Assembly: GCF_965363235.1 (NCBI RefSeq)
Contig: NC_134846.1
Coordinates: 33,862,218-33,926,217 of the forward strand
Source of the DNA: Mytilus galloprovincialis
Taxonomy: Eukaryota; Mollusca; Bivalvia; Mytilida; Mytilidae
Direction: 5' to 3'
Length of the DNA stretch: 64,000 bases
Shown here: positions 27,908 through 44,271 of the stretch, piece by piece
Position numbering within the stretch: position 1 is the first letter of the stretch
How the letters are laid out: every line of letters starts with the position of its first letter
Notes under the pieces: generated by a model
Told to the model about the DNA's origin: nothing
What the model saw: only the letters and a program-made list of their open reading frames with translations
Database searches by the model: none
Made by a program: the position numbers and the translations under genes

Positions 27908-29407
27908 TAGATTGCATATATGCTTCAAGCTTTAACATTTTAAAAATTCTGATCAATATAGTCAATTCAGTAATTCTTACAAAAATATCTTACAAATTTA
28001 CATATTGTTTAACGATATTTCTATCAATATATCAATAATGATGTTTGTTTCAATTCATTAATTGATTATCTTATATTGGATATTGCGTTGTGGTCTTTAT
28101 TTTTAAGATAAAATAATGATAAATTTTAATTGCCAACATAAGTTATTTCTTTATAACAGGTTATGGCATATTTTGTAAAAAATAAACAAATTTATTTGTA
28201 ATGCCAAAAAAACATAATGCCTGTTATTGTATTCTGTCATACAAATTACTGTTTGATAAGATAAATTTTGATATGTCAAAAACAATTATCTTCTGTTAAA
28301 TGATTAAGGCACTACTACCAGCATTTTTTTCATATTTAACGTAACAGCCAAAAGGTCATAATGGTACTTACCGTGTTATGGTACTATCATACCATATTTT
28401 TAAACATGGATATTTGATTGCATCAATACTGTATCACCCGTAACTTGGTTTTGGCAATTGTGTTTTCAATGTTATACTATGTTTTATTATGTCTCAAACA
28501 ATTTGAAGCAATAAATCAATTGTCTTACTTATTTTGTTCTTATGTATTTGATAATTTGTTAGCAAACATTGAAACTGAAATACAAAATCATTTATTTACA
28601 TGTAATAACTTTTAAAGTACCCATAAAACTTAAAAACATGCCGTCTGAAAAATGCTATATTTTCAGTTATTTGGTTGTGGCATTAACCCAACGATATATA
28701 TATAAAATCGATGTCAATTAAACAAATCTTGCAGCAAGTTTGACCCCCCCCCCCCCACAACTATTTGAATCGTGATCATTTAATTCAAAATTTATATAAT
28801 TTGCTAAAATGGTATTTCGACGACAAACATTGGTTTTTTTTACTCCACCACTTCGACTTGTCTTTCAATATTTTTAACATGTTAAGGGATAGGGGCAATT
28901 TTACCCCAATGTTCGTTTACACAGTTAGATGAAGTTACATTTGTGCGGTTTGCAGATTGTAATATTCTCTTTGGCTACTGATTAATTTTTCAACCCTCGT
29001 CGTCCTATTTATTCATTAAAAATTTTGCCTAGGAAAATTTTTGCCTAGGAAGTTCAGCTCATGATGCTTTACATATCAAGTTTTCTATCGTGTTCTCACA
29101 GTTAATTATCTCTCGACTCCCCTCCCCAAAATGCAGTCTTTATATTTTGATTGTTTGTTAACACGATTAGAAAAAAACGTCCCTCCAATAACTGCAAACC
29201 ACCGTCTAGTGAATTTCTAATAATTCGAACTTCTGGAACACATAAAATTAAAAAAAAACGATGTCACACATCAAACATTTTGTTTTATCATTCATTCGAA
29301 TTTTTACAATTACATAATATATATTTAATTCCATTAACAGTTCTGTTGTGATTTAATATCGGTCATATATACATGTACTTTCATTTAGCTTCTATCCTTA
29401 TAACAGC

Positions 29408-30469
<1,062 letters not shown>

Positions 30470-30672
30470 TTAACAAGACCAAAAACTTGGTCCAGACCTT
30501 CGTCGCTGCATGCAATTAATTGAGGTATTATGTATACTGGAGCATAACTGAATGTTAACTTTCACTTCTGAAATATTGCGTCAAATCAAAGCAGCGTTTT
30601 AAAAAATGTTCATTATTTTTTTAAAGTCTTGCAGATATTGCTTTCATAACCTTTATTATATTTATAAAAAAA

Positions 30673-30960
30673 AAGATGTGGTATGATTGCCAATGAGACA
30701 ACTCTCCACAAGAGACCAAAAATGACACAGAAATTAACAACTATAGGTCACCGTACGGCCTTCAACAATGAGCAAAGCCTATACCGCATAGTCAGCTATA
30801 ATAATAAAAGGCCCCGAAATGACAATGTAAAACAATTCAAATGAGAAAACCAATGGCCTTATTTATATAAAAAAAAAACAAAAAATGAATTAAAAACAAA
30901 TATGTAACACATAAACAAACGACAACCACTGACCAATTTGGGCAATTTTCGAAAACATAC
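30673..30960 (+). repeat. Dispersed repeat, family R-b (GGTCACCGTACGGCC)
   Basis: The best-preserved copy here of a family marked by GATGTGGTATGATTGCCAAT, GAGACAACTCTCC, AACTATAGGTCACCGTACGG, CAATGAGCAAAGCC and AACAAACGACAACCAC. Other copies or pieces: 4,875-4,915, 14,526-14,620, 19,680-19,934, 35,517-35,555, 38,925-39,150, 41,628-41,788 (-), 43,553-43,930, 54,005-54,130 and 56,638-56,720 (-). It has no coding capacity, and I do not know its class. Confidence 0.7.
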
Positions 30961-31355
30961 ATGTTAATGTCAATGGTTGTTGTCTGTAATACTTTTTTTT
31001 TATTAATCAGACATTCGTCTTATCTCCCGTCGGAATGGTTGTTTGACACTAATTTTCGTAATCCAACGAGACTACTGGCATAAATCGTATAAAAATACCA
31101 GAGATATTCAAACTCACAAAACCCGAGAGCCGTGGTGTAGTGGTTAGTGCATCGGACTACTAACACAAAGGTTCCTGGTTCGATTCCCGTTCCGGAATGA
31201 AAATTTCAGGGACTGAATTTTCGGCCCTCCCTTGACACCATTTGCGAGGATGATAGTCCGTCGGAAGGGGACGATAAATGGCTGACCCGTGTTAAGAGAG
31301 AGCCATATCTCTTGCACGTAAAAGACACCCTTGTAGATTTGGGCCATTTCAAAAA

Positions 31356-34300
31356 CAATGAGGTTTTTTACTTTTTGTGGTATATTTTTATATTAGTTAA
31401 GTTTAGAATTATAACACAGGTGTTATAAAATGCAGGATAGTCAGGGCTAGCTTGCTGCTAAGTTTCATGAAGATATCTCAAACCACTTCAAAGAAATGTT
31501 TTAAAAACAGGCCATTTTTGTCAGGAGTGTGACGCTTTTAGCGTGACATTTAAAAAATTAGAAATTTTCAAAGTAGTATTGAAAAAAGTGGATCGTTTTT
31601 ATGCTAAACTGAAATATTTCTGGTAGTTGCTACATTATTAGTCTTAAATATTTTTGTAATTTTGTCCAATAAAATTTTATAATAAGTAAACACTGACCTT
31701 TATTGTGAAGGTATGTACAAAAAATAAAGTCTTTCAAAAAATGACACTTTTAAAATTAAAGCTTCCTTGTAACCATGTTTTAAAGTCCAATAATGTCAGT
31801 ATGTGAAATAAGTTTGTATTGGTATATTAGCACTATAATTAAGGGTATGTTGGTGCTCTAAATCACATATTTTATTGTTTTAATGGACACCAAAGAGAGG
31901 CACCCAAAAATGTCAGGAGTGTGACAACTGTCTTTAAACATCTACCAAAGAATACATAGGACTTAAATATTTTCTTCTTCTTTATTTTTCAGAAGTGGCT
32001 GTTTCAAAGAGAAGAAAAAAATTTATTACAACTGTGATATGTTTATATCATAGATGTGGGAGTGCATTATATATGTCAGGAGTGTGACGCTTTTTTTAAG
32101 GCATTTTCTGCCAATTCATAATTTCACAAGGACAAGTTCCACAAGTTTCTTTGTGTTAGAAATGTTGAAACCAAGTTATATTCCTATCATTTACCTCTTA
32201 AATGTGTTATTTATCATGATTGTTTTGGCACAATAAGTTTTAATTAGTCATTTTTCTATTTTTTGTGCACAGTAATGCAAATTTATCAAAGGAAATAAGT
32301 GTGTACAACTATAATATCATATAGGAAAGTGAGGAAATGAATTTTGTACAAATTAGAACAATTATTTGATTTAAAATGGTATATTTAAAGATGTTTCAAG
32401 GATTAACCATTCAGATGTAATTCGTCACACTCCTGACATGAATTTAACAATTTAAGAAAAATATGAAAATTAGCTTTATTTTTAGGACAGATAATTGAAA
32501 GACAGCTAGTAAAATGAAGAAACTTTTGGTAAAACTTCCATTCCTTAAAACATCTACTAGATTTGCTGAAATAAGCAGGGCAAAATTCTCTAGAAGAAAG
32601 CAATCAAAGAAAGAGACTTCGAAAGAGAGAACCCGCAAATACTGGCTGAATCTGAAATTAAAAGATGATCAGAGGAAGTTGGACCATCTTTAACAAAATA
32701 AAAACCTATAAAACCAAGCTAACAAAAAAAGGCTTAAAGAAAGAAGAACTTTGAATTCCAAATTTGATAAACAATATAAAGAAAAACAAAGGCAGTGGCA
32801 GAGAAACAGTAGAAAAAAGGAAGAAAGATGAAAAAGAAGTTGGGTTGAATAAGGACTTAGAATCGAACAAAAACAGCTCAAAAATTCAAATGAGAACAGA
32901 TCTGTGACTGTGTCAGATTCCAGATCTACAGTGAGAAAACCTCCACAACACACAAGAAAACAACTGCTTATGAATGATCTCGTCTAGAAGGCCCTTTCTT
33001 CTTGGTGTAGCATTTTTTATGATGTGTTTCAAAGTACTTGTCCAAGCATTTGGGTTTTGTGGCAGTTGTTTTCTTGTGTGTTGTGCAGTTTTCTACTGTT
33101 TCTCTGCCACTGCCTTTGTTTTTCTTTATATTGTTTATCAAATTTGGAATTCAAAGTTCTTCTTTCTTTAAGCCTTTTTTTGTTAGCTTGGTTTTATAGG
33201 TTTTTATTTTGTTAAAGATGGTCCAACTTCCTCTGATCATCTTTTAATTTCAGATTCAGCCAGTATTTGCGGGTTCTCTCTTTCGAAGTCTCTTTCTTTG
33301 ATTGCTTTCTTCTAGAGAATTTTGCCCTGCTTATTTCAGCAAATCTAGTAGATGTTTTATGGAATGGAAGTTTTACCAAAAGTTTCTTCATTTTACTAGC
33401 TGTCTTTCAATTATCTGTCCTAAAAATAAAGCTAATTTTCATATTTTTCGTAAATTGTTAAATTCATGTCAGGAGTGTGACGAATTACATCTGAATGGTT
33501 AATCCTTGAAACATCTTTAAATATACCATTTTAAATCAAAATAATTGTTCTATTTTGTACAAAATTCATTTCCTCACTTTCCTATATGATATTATAGTTG
33601 TACACACTTATTTCCTTTGATAAATTTGCATTACTGTGCACAAAAAATAGAAAAATAACTAATTAAAACTCATTGTGCCAAAACAATTATGATAAATAAC
33701 ACATTTAAGGGGTAAATGATAGGAATATAACTTGGTTTCAACATTTCTAACACAAAAAAACTTGTGGGACTTGTCCTTGTGAAATTATGAATTGACAGAA
33801 AATGTCTTAAAAAAAGCGTCACACTCCTGACATATATAATGCACTCCCACATCTATGATATAAACATATCACAGTTGTAATAATTTTTTTTCTTCTCTTT
33901 GGAATAGCCACTTCTGAAAAATAAAGAAGAAGAAAACATTTAAGTCCTATCTATTCTTTGGTAGATGTTTAAAGACAGTTGTCACACTCCTGACATTTTT
34001 GGGTGCCTCTCTTTGTATTTTTTTTTAAATGGCCCTAAAAAGAAAGTCCTGTTCTATGGCAAAAGATATCAGTAATTGAAATCAATGATATAGCAATGTG
34101 TTAAGTGATTTTTTGTGAAAGTTTAAAGCATTTTTCAATCTTTGTAACATATGTCAGGAGTGTGACAAAATACTGAAAAATAGAAGGCTTTTTCTATATA
34201 CAATTACATAAAAACGGTACAATGAAATGACATTTTTTTTTTGCAAATGATCACAAAAACTCAGGGCTTTCAAAGTTTACTATTTTAACTGAAATATATT

Positions 34301-34709
34301 AAGATTCTTTTTATTGGCAAAAACTTCAATCACTAGTTATTATTATTTTTTTCAAATTAAGCTATTCAATTTGATTGTTATTATATGATTTAGCAGAAAA
34401 GATGGAAATTTTGGTTTTAAAATTTTTCTTTTTCTATTGACTTTCATTTGGAAAAGGTTTGAGCAATGTTTTTTTAACTGTTTTATTACCAAACTTGTTT
34501 ATAAGTAGTATGGTTTCTGTTCAAATTTTTTGAGATGTATGTTATTAAAATTTAAGATTATTCAATGTGTCTGTTTCATTCTGCCTGAAACTTTGGAATT
34601 ATAAAATTTAAAGTATCGGTAATAGGGTAAGACAAAAAGAAATACAAAGTATTGAGTTTGAAATTGGACCCCCCATGTCACACTTTTGCCTCATTTTTTT
34701 TTAAATAGC
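31356..34709. mobile_element. Non-autonomous DNA element with internal inverted duplication
   Basis: It is inserted in the SINE with up to 12 bp of flanking duplication. The ends show only a short possible inverted match (AATGAGG). The interior has eight exact copies of TGTCAGGAGTGTGAC (31,519+, 31,911+, 32,074+, 32,424-, 33,467+, 33,818-, 33,981-, 34,152+), the layout expected of transposase binding sites. Lysine- and arginine-rich protein-like remnants (RTRKYWLNLKLKDDQRKLDH at 32,620-32,690; WTSTLKHII..TPRRKGLLDE antisense across the centre) suggest it derives from the N-terminal part of a transposase gene. No intact gene. Confidence 0.65.
31891..34015. repeat. Long imperfect inverted repeat, about 1 kb arms
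   Basis: The left arm, 31,891-32,967, pairs with the right arm, 33,062-34,015, around a 94 bp loop. The right arm lacks about 125 bp present in the left (about 32,817-32,940), so the duplication preceded that deletion. Apart from this the arms differ by scattered single-base changes. Mirror-image reading frames in the two arms (for example 32,054-32,236 and 33,670-33,852) are a consequence and not genes. Confidence 0.9.
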
Positions 34710-34794
34710 CCATTTCAAAAAAGAGCAGGCTAATGCCGCTACAAGGCAGCACTCGCACCCACAAAGTGGCCGGATTAATATAAGTTGCAAAACT

Positions 34795-34960
34795 TGTTTC
34801 CCGATCCACTATAAATAAATATGTTTAAATAACTCACAAAACCGACAAAAAAACGAAAAACTACCAAAAGACCAACAGTACACAAAATGCAATATAGAAA
34901 AAAACATAGACCGAGAAACATGAACCCCACCAAAACCTTGCTTGATCTCGGGTGCTCCGG
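34795..34960 (-). repeat. Dispersed repeat, family R-a, copy 3
   Basis: The reverse complement of the repeat at 176-408, bounded by CCGGAGCACCCGAGATCAAG (antisense start) and the ACAAAACCGACAAAAA end. It abuts the SINE tail. Confidence 0.6.
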
Positions 34961-35055
34961 AATGTAAAGCAGATGTTGCTTCACATGTGGCAGGTACCCT
35001 TCGTGTTAAAATGTTAAAATTTCGCACGCTTTCATTGGCAGTCATACCACATCCC

Positions 35056-35166
35056 AATCTTATTAAAATAAGTTCTCATCACTTGCTCCTCGATTTTTTA
35101 TATGTCACACGGCGACATATAAAACATCGAGGAGCAAGTGATGAGAACTTATTTTAATAAGATTGA
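35056..35166. mobile_element. Palindromic MITE with 9 bp target duplication
   Basis: The arms AATCTTATTAAAATAAGTTC through GCTCCTCGAT and their near-perfect complement enclose a loop of about 15-20 bp. CCACATCCC lies directly on both sides (35,047-35,055 and 35,167-35,175) in a copy of the R-b repeat, giving a clean 9 bp target duplication. Confidence 0.85.
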
Positions 35167-35395
35167 CCACATCCCTTAATTATATATTTTTTTGAATAAC
35201 AAGATACGACACTTTTGGCAAAGCACTATCATATCATATCGGTTTTAATTGAGACCCCCGCCCCTAAAAAAAATATACCTTAATACTGTTTGTTTTGATT
35301 TCTGCAGAACCTGCGGATTCTTCCGCGAGGCACATGAACCTAAAGACTTTGTGAGCAGCTTTTAGGGCTTGTTAACTTGTTCTTTTTACTTATCG

Positions 35396-36860
35396 TAAAG
35401 AGCCTGTGTCGCTCACCTGTCTATTTGCATATTAAACAAAGGACACTCTCCAACATTGTAGACGAGAATAGACTTCATGACAAAAATCTCTATTTTGTTG
35501 ATCTTGTAGATATAGGAAGATGTGGTATGAGTGTCAATGAGACAACTCTCCAGCTTGTAGTCTGGTAAGCTTCTCTGTATCTTCTTTAGATTTTGCTCAA
35601 AACACAAGATGGTAAAAAAATCCTCATTTATAGGACGGAGTCGAATAATCTCCATGGAAATGAGATATGACAATGCTTATACTAGTATGCAACTGCATAC
35701 CAAATATCATTGACCTTCATCTAGTGGTTCCCCATCAACTGACCTAATCACAAACTAATACATGTAAACTAAGCAAGTGTTGCAACGTCAATAGACCATG
35801 GCTGAGAGGGCAGGGCCAAATAATCTCCATGGAAATGAGATGAGCCAATGCTTATACAACTGTATACCAAATAGCATATAACTACCACTAATTCTGTGGT
35901 TCACCACCAAACTAGTACAGTGTTGACAACGCCGCCGCCACTTCAAAAATCAGCACACCTAAACTATGTCTCGCTTTTTGACTCTGTCAAGATGTTAGAC
36001 ATTAACTATAAAGTGAAATTACTCTTTAAGGGATCAATTGACCAGTTAAATAATGTTGACCTTAAGTTCTTTCACTTTGTAGACCTTACTTTGTTCAATC
36101 TAATTAAAAACCGATCTCTCATCGCTCCTGTTTCTGATATGTCGCGTGGGAGATCTAACGAAACCGGCTTTGAGGTCACATGTGAGTGAACTAAGTCATG
36201 AATTTATAAAGATATGCAAATGAGTTGACGACCTATTAATAAGCCAATCAAAAAAGTTTATGAATTATTATGACTGACGATTTCGTCGTAAATAAAATGA
36301 GTTACATCCCTTTGCCTTACGTTAAACTTCCAAGATCGTGGAAGACTCAATTTCATTGGTCGAAAAAGACACACCTACGAGGTCACTCACATGTGACCTC
36401 AAAGTGGGTTTCGTTAGATCTCCCATGCGACATATCAGAAACAGGAGCGATGAGAGATCGGTTTTTAATTAGATTGTACTTTGTTGTACATAATGGCTGT
36501 TAACAGTTTTCTCTATGTATAATAATATTGAAGAGAATACCAAAATACTAGTACTGCAAAATTTTCTTAAAATTACTAATTCAGGGGCAGCAACCTAAAA
36601 AACAGGGTTGTCAGATAATTTCAGGCCAAATTGATCTGGACCCGATGAACAATTTTCCCGAAAATGCTTTGGTTTCGGAGATAAAAATCAAAACATGTTA
36701 ACCCTTATGTTCTATTTTAGACAAGGCGGCCATCTTGGTTGACGGGCCAATTCATCGGACATATGTTTTTAAACCAGAAACTCCAATGATGATTTTTGCA
36801 AAAGTTAACGACGGACGCCAACTTATAACATACTCCACTCATTGTCATTGGGCAATCAAA
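35396..36860 (+). repeat. Dispersed repeat, family R-c, copy 1
   Basis: It starts GAGCCTGTGTCGCTCACCTG and ends in a GTTAACGACGGACGCCAA segment. The interior holds GCAAAATTTTCTTAAAATTA, CAATTCAGGGGCAGCAACC and GGCGGCCATCTTGGTTG. Relatives are at 44,272-45,484 (+) and 54,398-55,956 (-). It is interrupted by the MITE at 36,096-36,476. No coding capacity. Confidence 0.65.
36096..36476. mobile_element. Palindromic foldback MITE with 9 bp target duplication
   Basis: Arms of about 95 bp begin CAATCTAATTAAAAACCGAT and include CATCGCTCCTGTTTCTGATA and TGAGGTCACATGTGAGTGA. They are nearly identical and flank a centre of about 190 bp. TACTTTGTT flanks both ends (36,087-36,095 and 36,477-36,485). The target size and the CAATCTnATTAAAA end match the MITE at 35,056-35,166. 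Confidence 0.88.
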
Positions 36861-37870
36861 ATCTCAGATTCCTAAGTTAAAAGACTCATCCGTCTTCAAA
36901 ACTTAACCGATAAAAAAATCTTGTGGATATGTGCATCTACATATTATGTCCTTATTATCAACAAAGTTTCATAAAATTATGTTGTTCGATTTCAGAGGAG
37001 CTATGATGACAAACTGGCATGTAGTATATTTAGGCCAAAATTGTAAGTTAAAGGGGCATAACTCCTAAGAAAAATCAGTCATATATGTCCAGTAGCTATG
37101 CTTAGACTTGTTACTATATAATTTCCTTATTTAATATCTAGTCATGAAATTCTGTTCTTTGGTTTCAGAGGAGTTGTGATGACAAAAACAGGACTGATGG
37201 GTTAAAAACATTATACATATACTTTTAAGCATATCATAGTTCGCGAAAAGTGGTGGTCCTAAGGTTTGACTGCCAGATGTTTTAAAGAATCTACACAATT
37301 TTGCAATAGAAATAAGAGGACCAGCAGATTTTCTTCAAGGACCTCCAGGGAAAAAAGATTTTGCGAACTCTGGCATATGAAGAATGATGTTTAGCTTGTT
37401 CATACTATAATATCGGTGAACATGAAGTCAACCTCCGCCTTGCTTTTCAGTTTGTTTAGTTTTCATCATACATTTTTTTTATCAATTTTCCAGAATTCAA
37501 GATTCTTACAATTCCTTATTTTACGGATAATATTCTTTCGACTCCCCTCCAAAAAAAATGAAATCATCGTTCGTTTATACAATTGAATTAGCTACCCCTT
37601 TTTCTTTGTTTTTAATTGAGCCTTTAAAGTTAACTAGTCAATATTTCTGTACAACAACTGAAAACAAGGTCAAGTGAATTTCTAATATTTCAATGTACAC
37701 ACAAAATTAAAAAAAAACAAAAAAACAATGTCAATACAATTTGTTATATAATTCATTCTAATGTTTTACAGTTTGACGATATATATTACATTTCTTTATC
37801 TATTTTAAAATTCTTCTGTTACATAATATTAGTCATGCGCAAAGCTATTTCTGTCCCTTAAAATATCGTC
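36861..37870. other. No gene seen; repeat remnants and actin 3' flank
   Basis: 36,861-37,400 contains decayed pieces related to family R-c (TTTCAGAGGAG, AAGGGGCATAACTCC). 37,480-37,870 is the 3' flank of the complete actin gene; it keeps short blocks of similarity to the 3' flanks of copies A and B, such as GTGAATTTCTAAT and AATTTTGTTATAT-like words. Confidence 0.45.
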
Positions 37871-42589
<4,719 letters not shown>

Positions 42590-42598
42590 TTAATATTA

Positions 42599-42608
42599 CC
42601 AAATATGG
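42599..42608. promoter_or_regulatory. CArG box upstream of actin exon 1
   Basis: CCAAATATGG, a perfect CC(A/T)6GG site, lies 72 bases upstream of the actin ATG. CArG boxes bind serum response factor and drive many animal actin promoters. One 10-base match is weak evidence alone, but its position next to an actin start makes it credible. The transcription start is unknown, so the site could also fall in the 5' untranslated region. Confidence 0.55.
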
Positions 42609-42691
42609 TCGCAACTAAGATTCTGCACTTTCATTGGACAAAGTAAAAATCTTTTCCAGGAAATGTGCATGGGGCTCTATATGGAAAATTT

Positions 42692-42789
42692 CAATCTAAT
42701 TAAAATTATTTAACCCCTAAATTGCTCACCTTGATGTGCGACATATCAGAACGGGAGCAATTTAAGGATTAAAAATGTTAATTAGATTG
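42692..42789. mobile_element. Small CAATCTAATTAA-ended MITE
   Basis: 98 bp with inverted ends CAATCTAATTAAAATT / AATGTTAATTAGATTG and an interior GCGACATATCAGAACGGGAG that matches the arm of the MITE at 36,096-36,476 (GCGACATATCAGAAACAGGA). Target duplications are not clean. It lies about 165 bp upstream of the actin ATG. Confidence 0.65.
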
Positions 42790-43233
42790 AAAAAAATGTA
42801 ATCATCATTTGTAATCTATTCATCTTGGAATAAAGAGAAAAAAGAAATTGAACATGTTTTAAATTTTCAGTTGTTCATATCGCCTGTTACTTTTTGCATT
42901 CCTTATTTTCACGGAGGGTCTGGGACTGTGACACAAACTGTTATCTACTGTGCCACGGTTATTGACTGTTTAGTTGGAGGTGGGATGATAGAACTTTATT
43001 TCGATAAACATATAATTGTCTTTATATAAAGACTTGAAGAACACGTACTTGTATTTTATGTCAATAAGTATATATATGTTCCTGCTTGGCGACATTTTTT
43101 TTGGCCCTTTCCTTTTTTTCCAATATCCGATATTTTTTCGTTTACTATAAATTTCTATTATTTTCGCGTTTTTCTGTATTATAATGAAGAACACATGATA
43201 CATATACTACAAATAACTTGTATTTTCTATTTA

Positions 43234-43348
43234 CTATCAATTCCAAGTTGACTATCCACAGCGGTCTGATATACTATCATGACTCTCTATTCTGAGATCT
43301 CTATAATATATCAGTGACCGCTGTAGATATTAAACTTGGAATTGATAG
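43234..43348. mobile_element. Palindromic MITE, CTATCAATTCCAAGTT ends
   Basis: 115 bp hairpin. The arms (CTATCAATTCCAAGTTGACT.. CACAGCGGTC) pair with the right half, with a few mismatches, around a loop of about 35 bp. No related copy was seen in the window. Confidence 0.75.
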
Positions 43349-43552
43349 TTGATCATAGCAAAATAAAGTTATTTCTAGTATATATGTATGTTCACATTCT
43401 GTGTTCACATTAAATAGTAAAACGCAGTTATGTTCATATTAAACTGTAAAACGCAAAACTAATTGAAATTAATGGAAAACAAAAAATAACGGAAAGGGTA
43501 AGGCTAAACAAATTGTCCTGTCCGCAATTACTTATGATAAGCCCAATTTAAA

Positions 43553-43930
43553 ATGACAGTCAAGACATTAACAACTATAGGTGACCGTACGGCCTTCAAC
43601 AATGAGCAAAGCCAATACCGCATAGTCATGCAGCTCAAAAGGCCCCGTAATGGCAAAATGGAATACAATTCAAACGAGAAAACCATGTACCAAAACGGAA
43701 AAAAATATATAACTCAACAACAAACGACAACCACCGAATTACACCGAGGTTCCTGACTTGGGACAGACAAATACATACATAATTTGGCGGGGTTAAACCT
43801 CAGTGATAGCGAGATTGACAACCCTCCCCCGAACCTGTAACAGTATATACTAGTAACATATAAGAACGAACTATAACACTCAGTTAAAAAAAGTCTTAAC
43901 TCATAAGATTGATACAAATAGAAAAACGAA
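43553..43930 (+). repeat. R-b dispersed repeat, extended copy
   Basis: It contains AACTATAGGTGACCGTACGG, AACAATGAGCAAAGCC and CAACAAACGACAACCACC. It extends further 3' than the other copies: GACTTGGGACAGAC, TTTGGCGGGGTTAAACC and AACCCTCCCCCGAACCTG. Confidence 0.7.
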
Positions 43931-44271
43931 AACACAAATTAAAGTGGACGTGAACGAGTACTTCTTGTACATACCAACAACAAAAAGTCACTTAGTACAG
44001 ATTTGAGCGTACATGTAATTACTGACAGTTATTCCAAAGCAAATAACAACTGATAAAAAAAATCATGCATCTAAGACTAAAGTATCATTCAGGACAGTAC
44101 ACATCCAACATCCAACGTTTTTAGTATAAAGACATAATTAACAGTCGGAGAAAAACATGACCTTGTGCAATGCCATGATACATGAATCGACAGATACTAG
44201 TAGCAGAGCCATGAATGTGCATTTGTGTATAACATTAATATTAATACCAAAACTGGAGACTCTAAAGAGCC

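Larger units (their letters stand above)
22212..28699 (+). mobile_element. 6.5 kb DNA transposon with OTU-transposase gene
   Basis: The terminal inverted repeats are 22,212-22,245 and 28,666-28,699. Reading inward, both contain TGGGTTATTGCCACAACCAA (left) or TGGGTTAATGCCACAACCAA (right) inside an ATATATCG..GTAAC / ATATATCG..ATAAC frame, about 31 of 34 identical. Flanking AT repeats (ATAT) make the target duplication ambiguous; 4 bp ATAT is possible. Inside is one plus-strand gene (23,676-27,907), with AT-rich untranslated flanks of about 1.4 kb and 0.75 kb. The element lies in duplication copy B and is absent from copy A, so it arrived after the duplication. The superfamily is not assigned with certainty. 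Confidence 0.85.
31122..34812 (+). mobile_element. tRNA-derived SINE, split by a later insertion
   Basis: Head 31,122-31,200: GAGCCGTGGTGTAGTGGTTA (A-box type) and a perfect B box GGTTCGATTCC, then a conserved-looking core to 31,355. The SINE resumes at 34,710 with GAGCAGGCTAATGCCGCTAC and runs to about 34,812 (CTTGTTTCCCGATCCACTAT). The break is filled by a 3.35 kb element, and CCATTTCAAAAA occurs at both edges (31,344-31,355 and 34,710-34,721). The core may belong to a shared molluscan SINE domain; I have not verified this. Confidence 0.8.

Noticed and set aside
31127-31200. A tRNA gene
   Set aside because: The A and B boxes are good, but the sequence continues into a SINE core and tail; it lacks a clean acceptor stem.
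32054-33852. Matching small frames in both arms of the inverted repeat
   Set aside because: They exist only because the arms are copies; the residues are low-complexity and contain the repeated 15-base motif.
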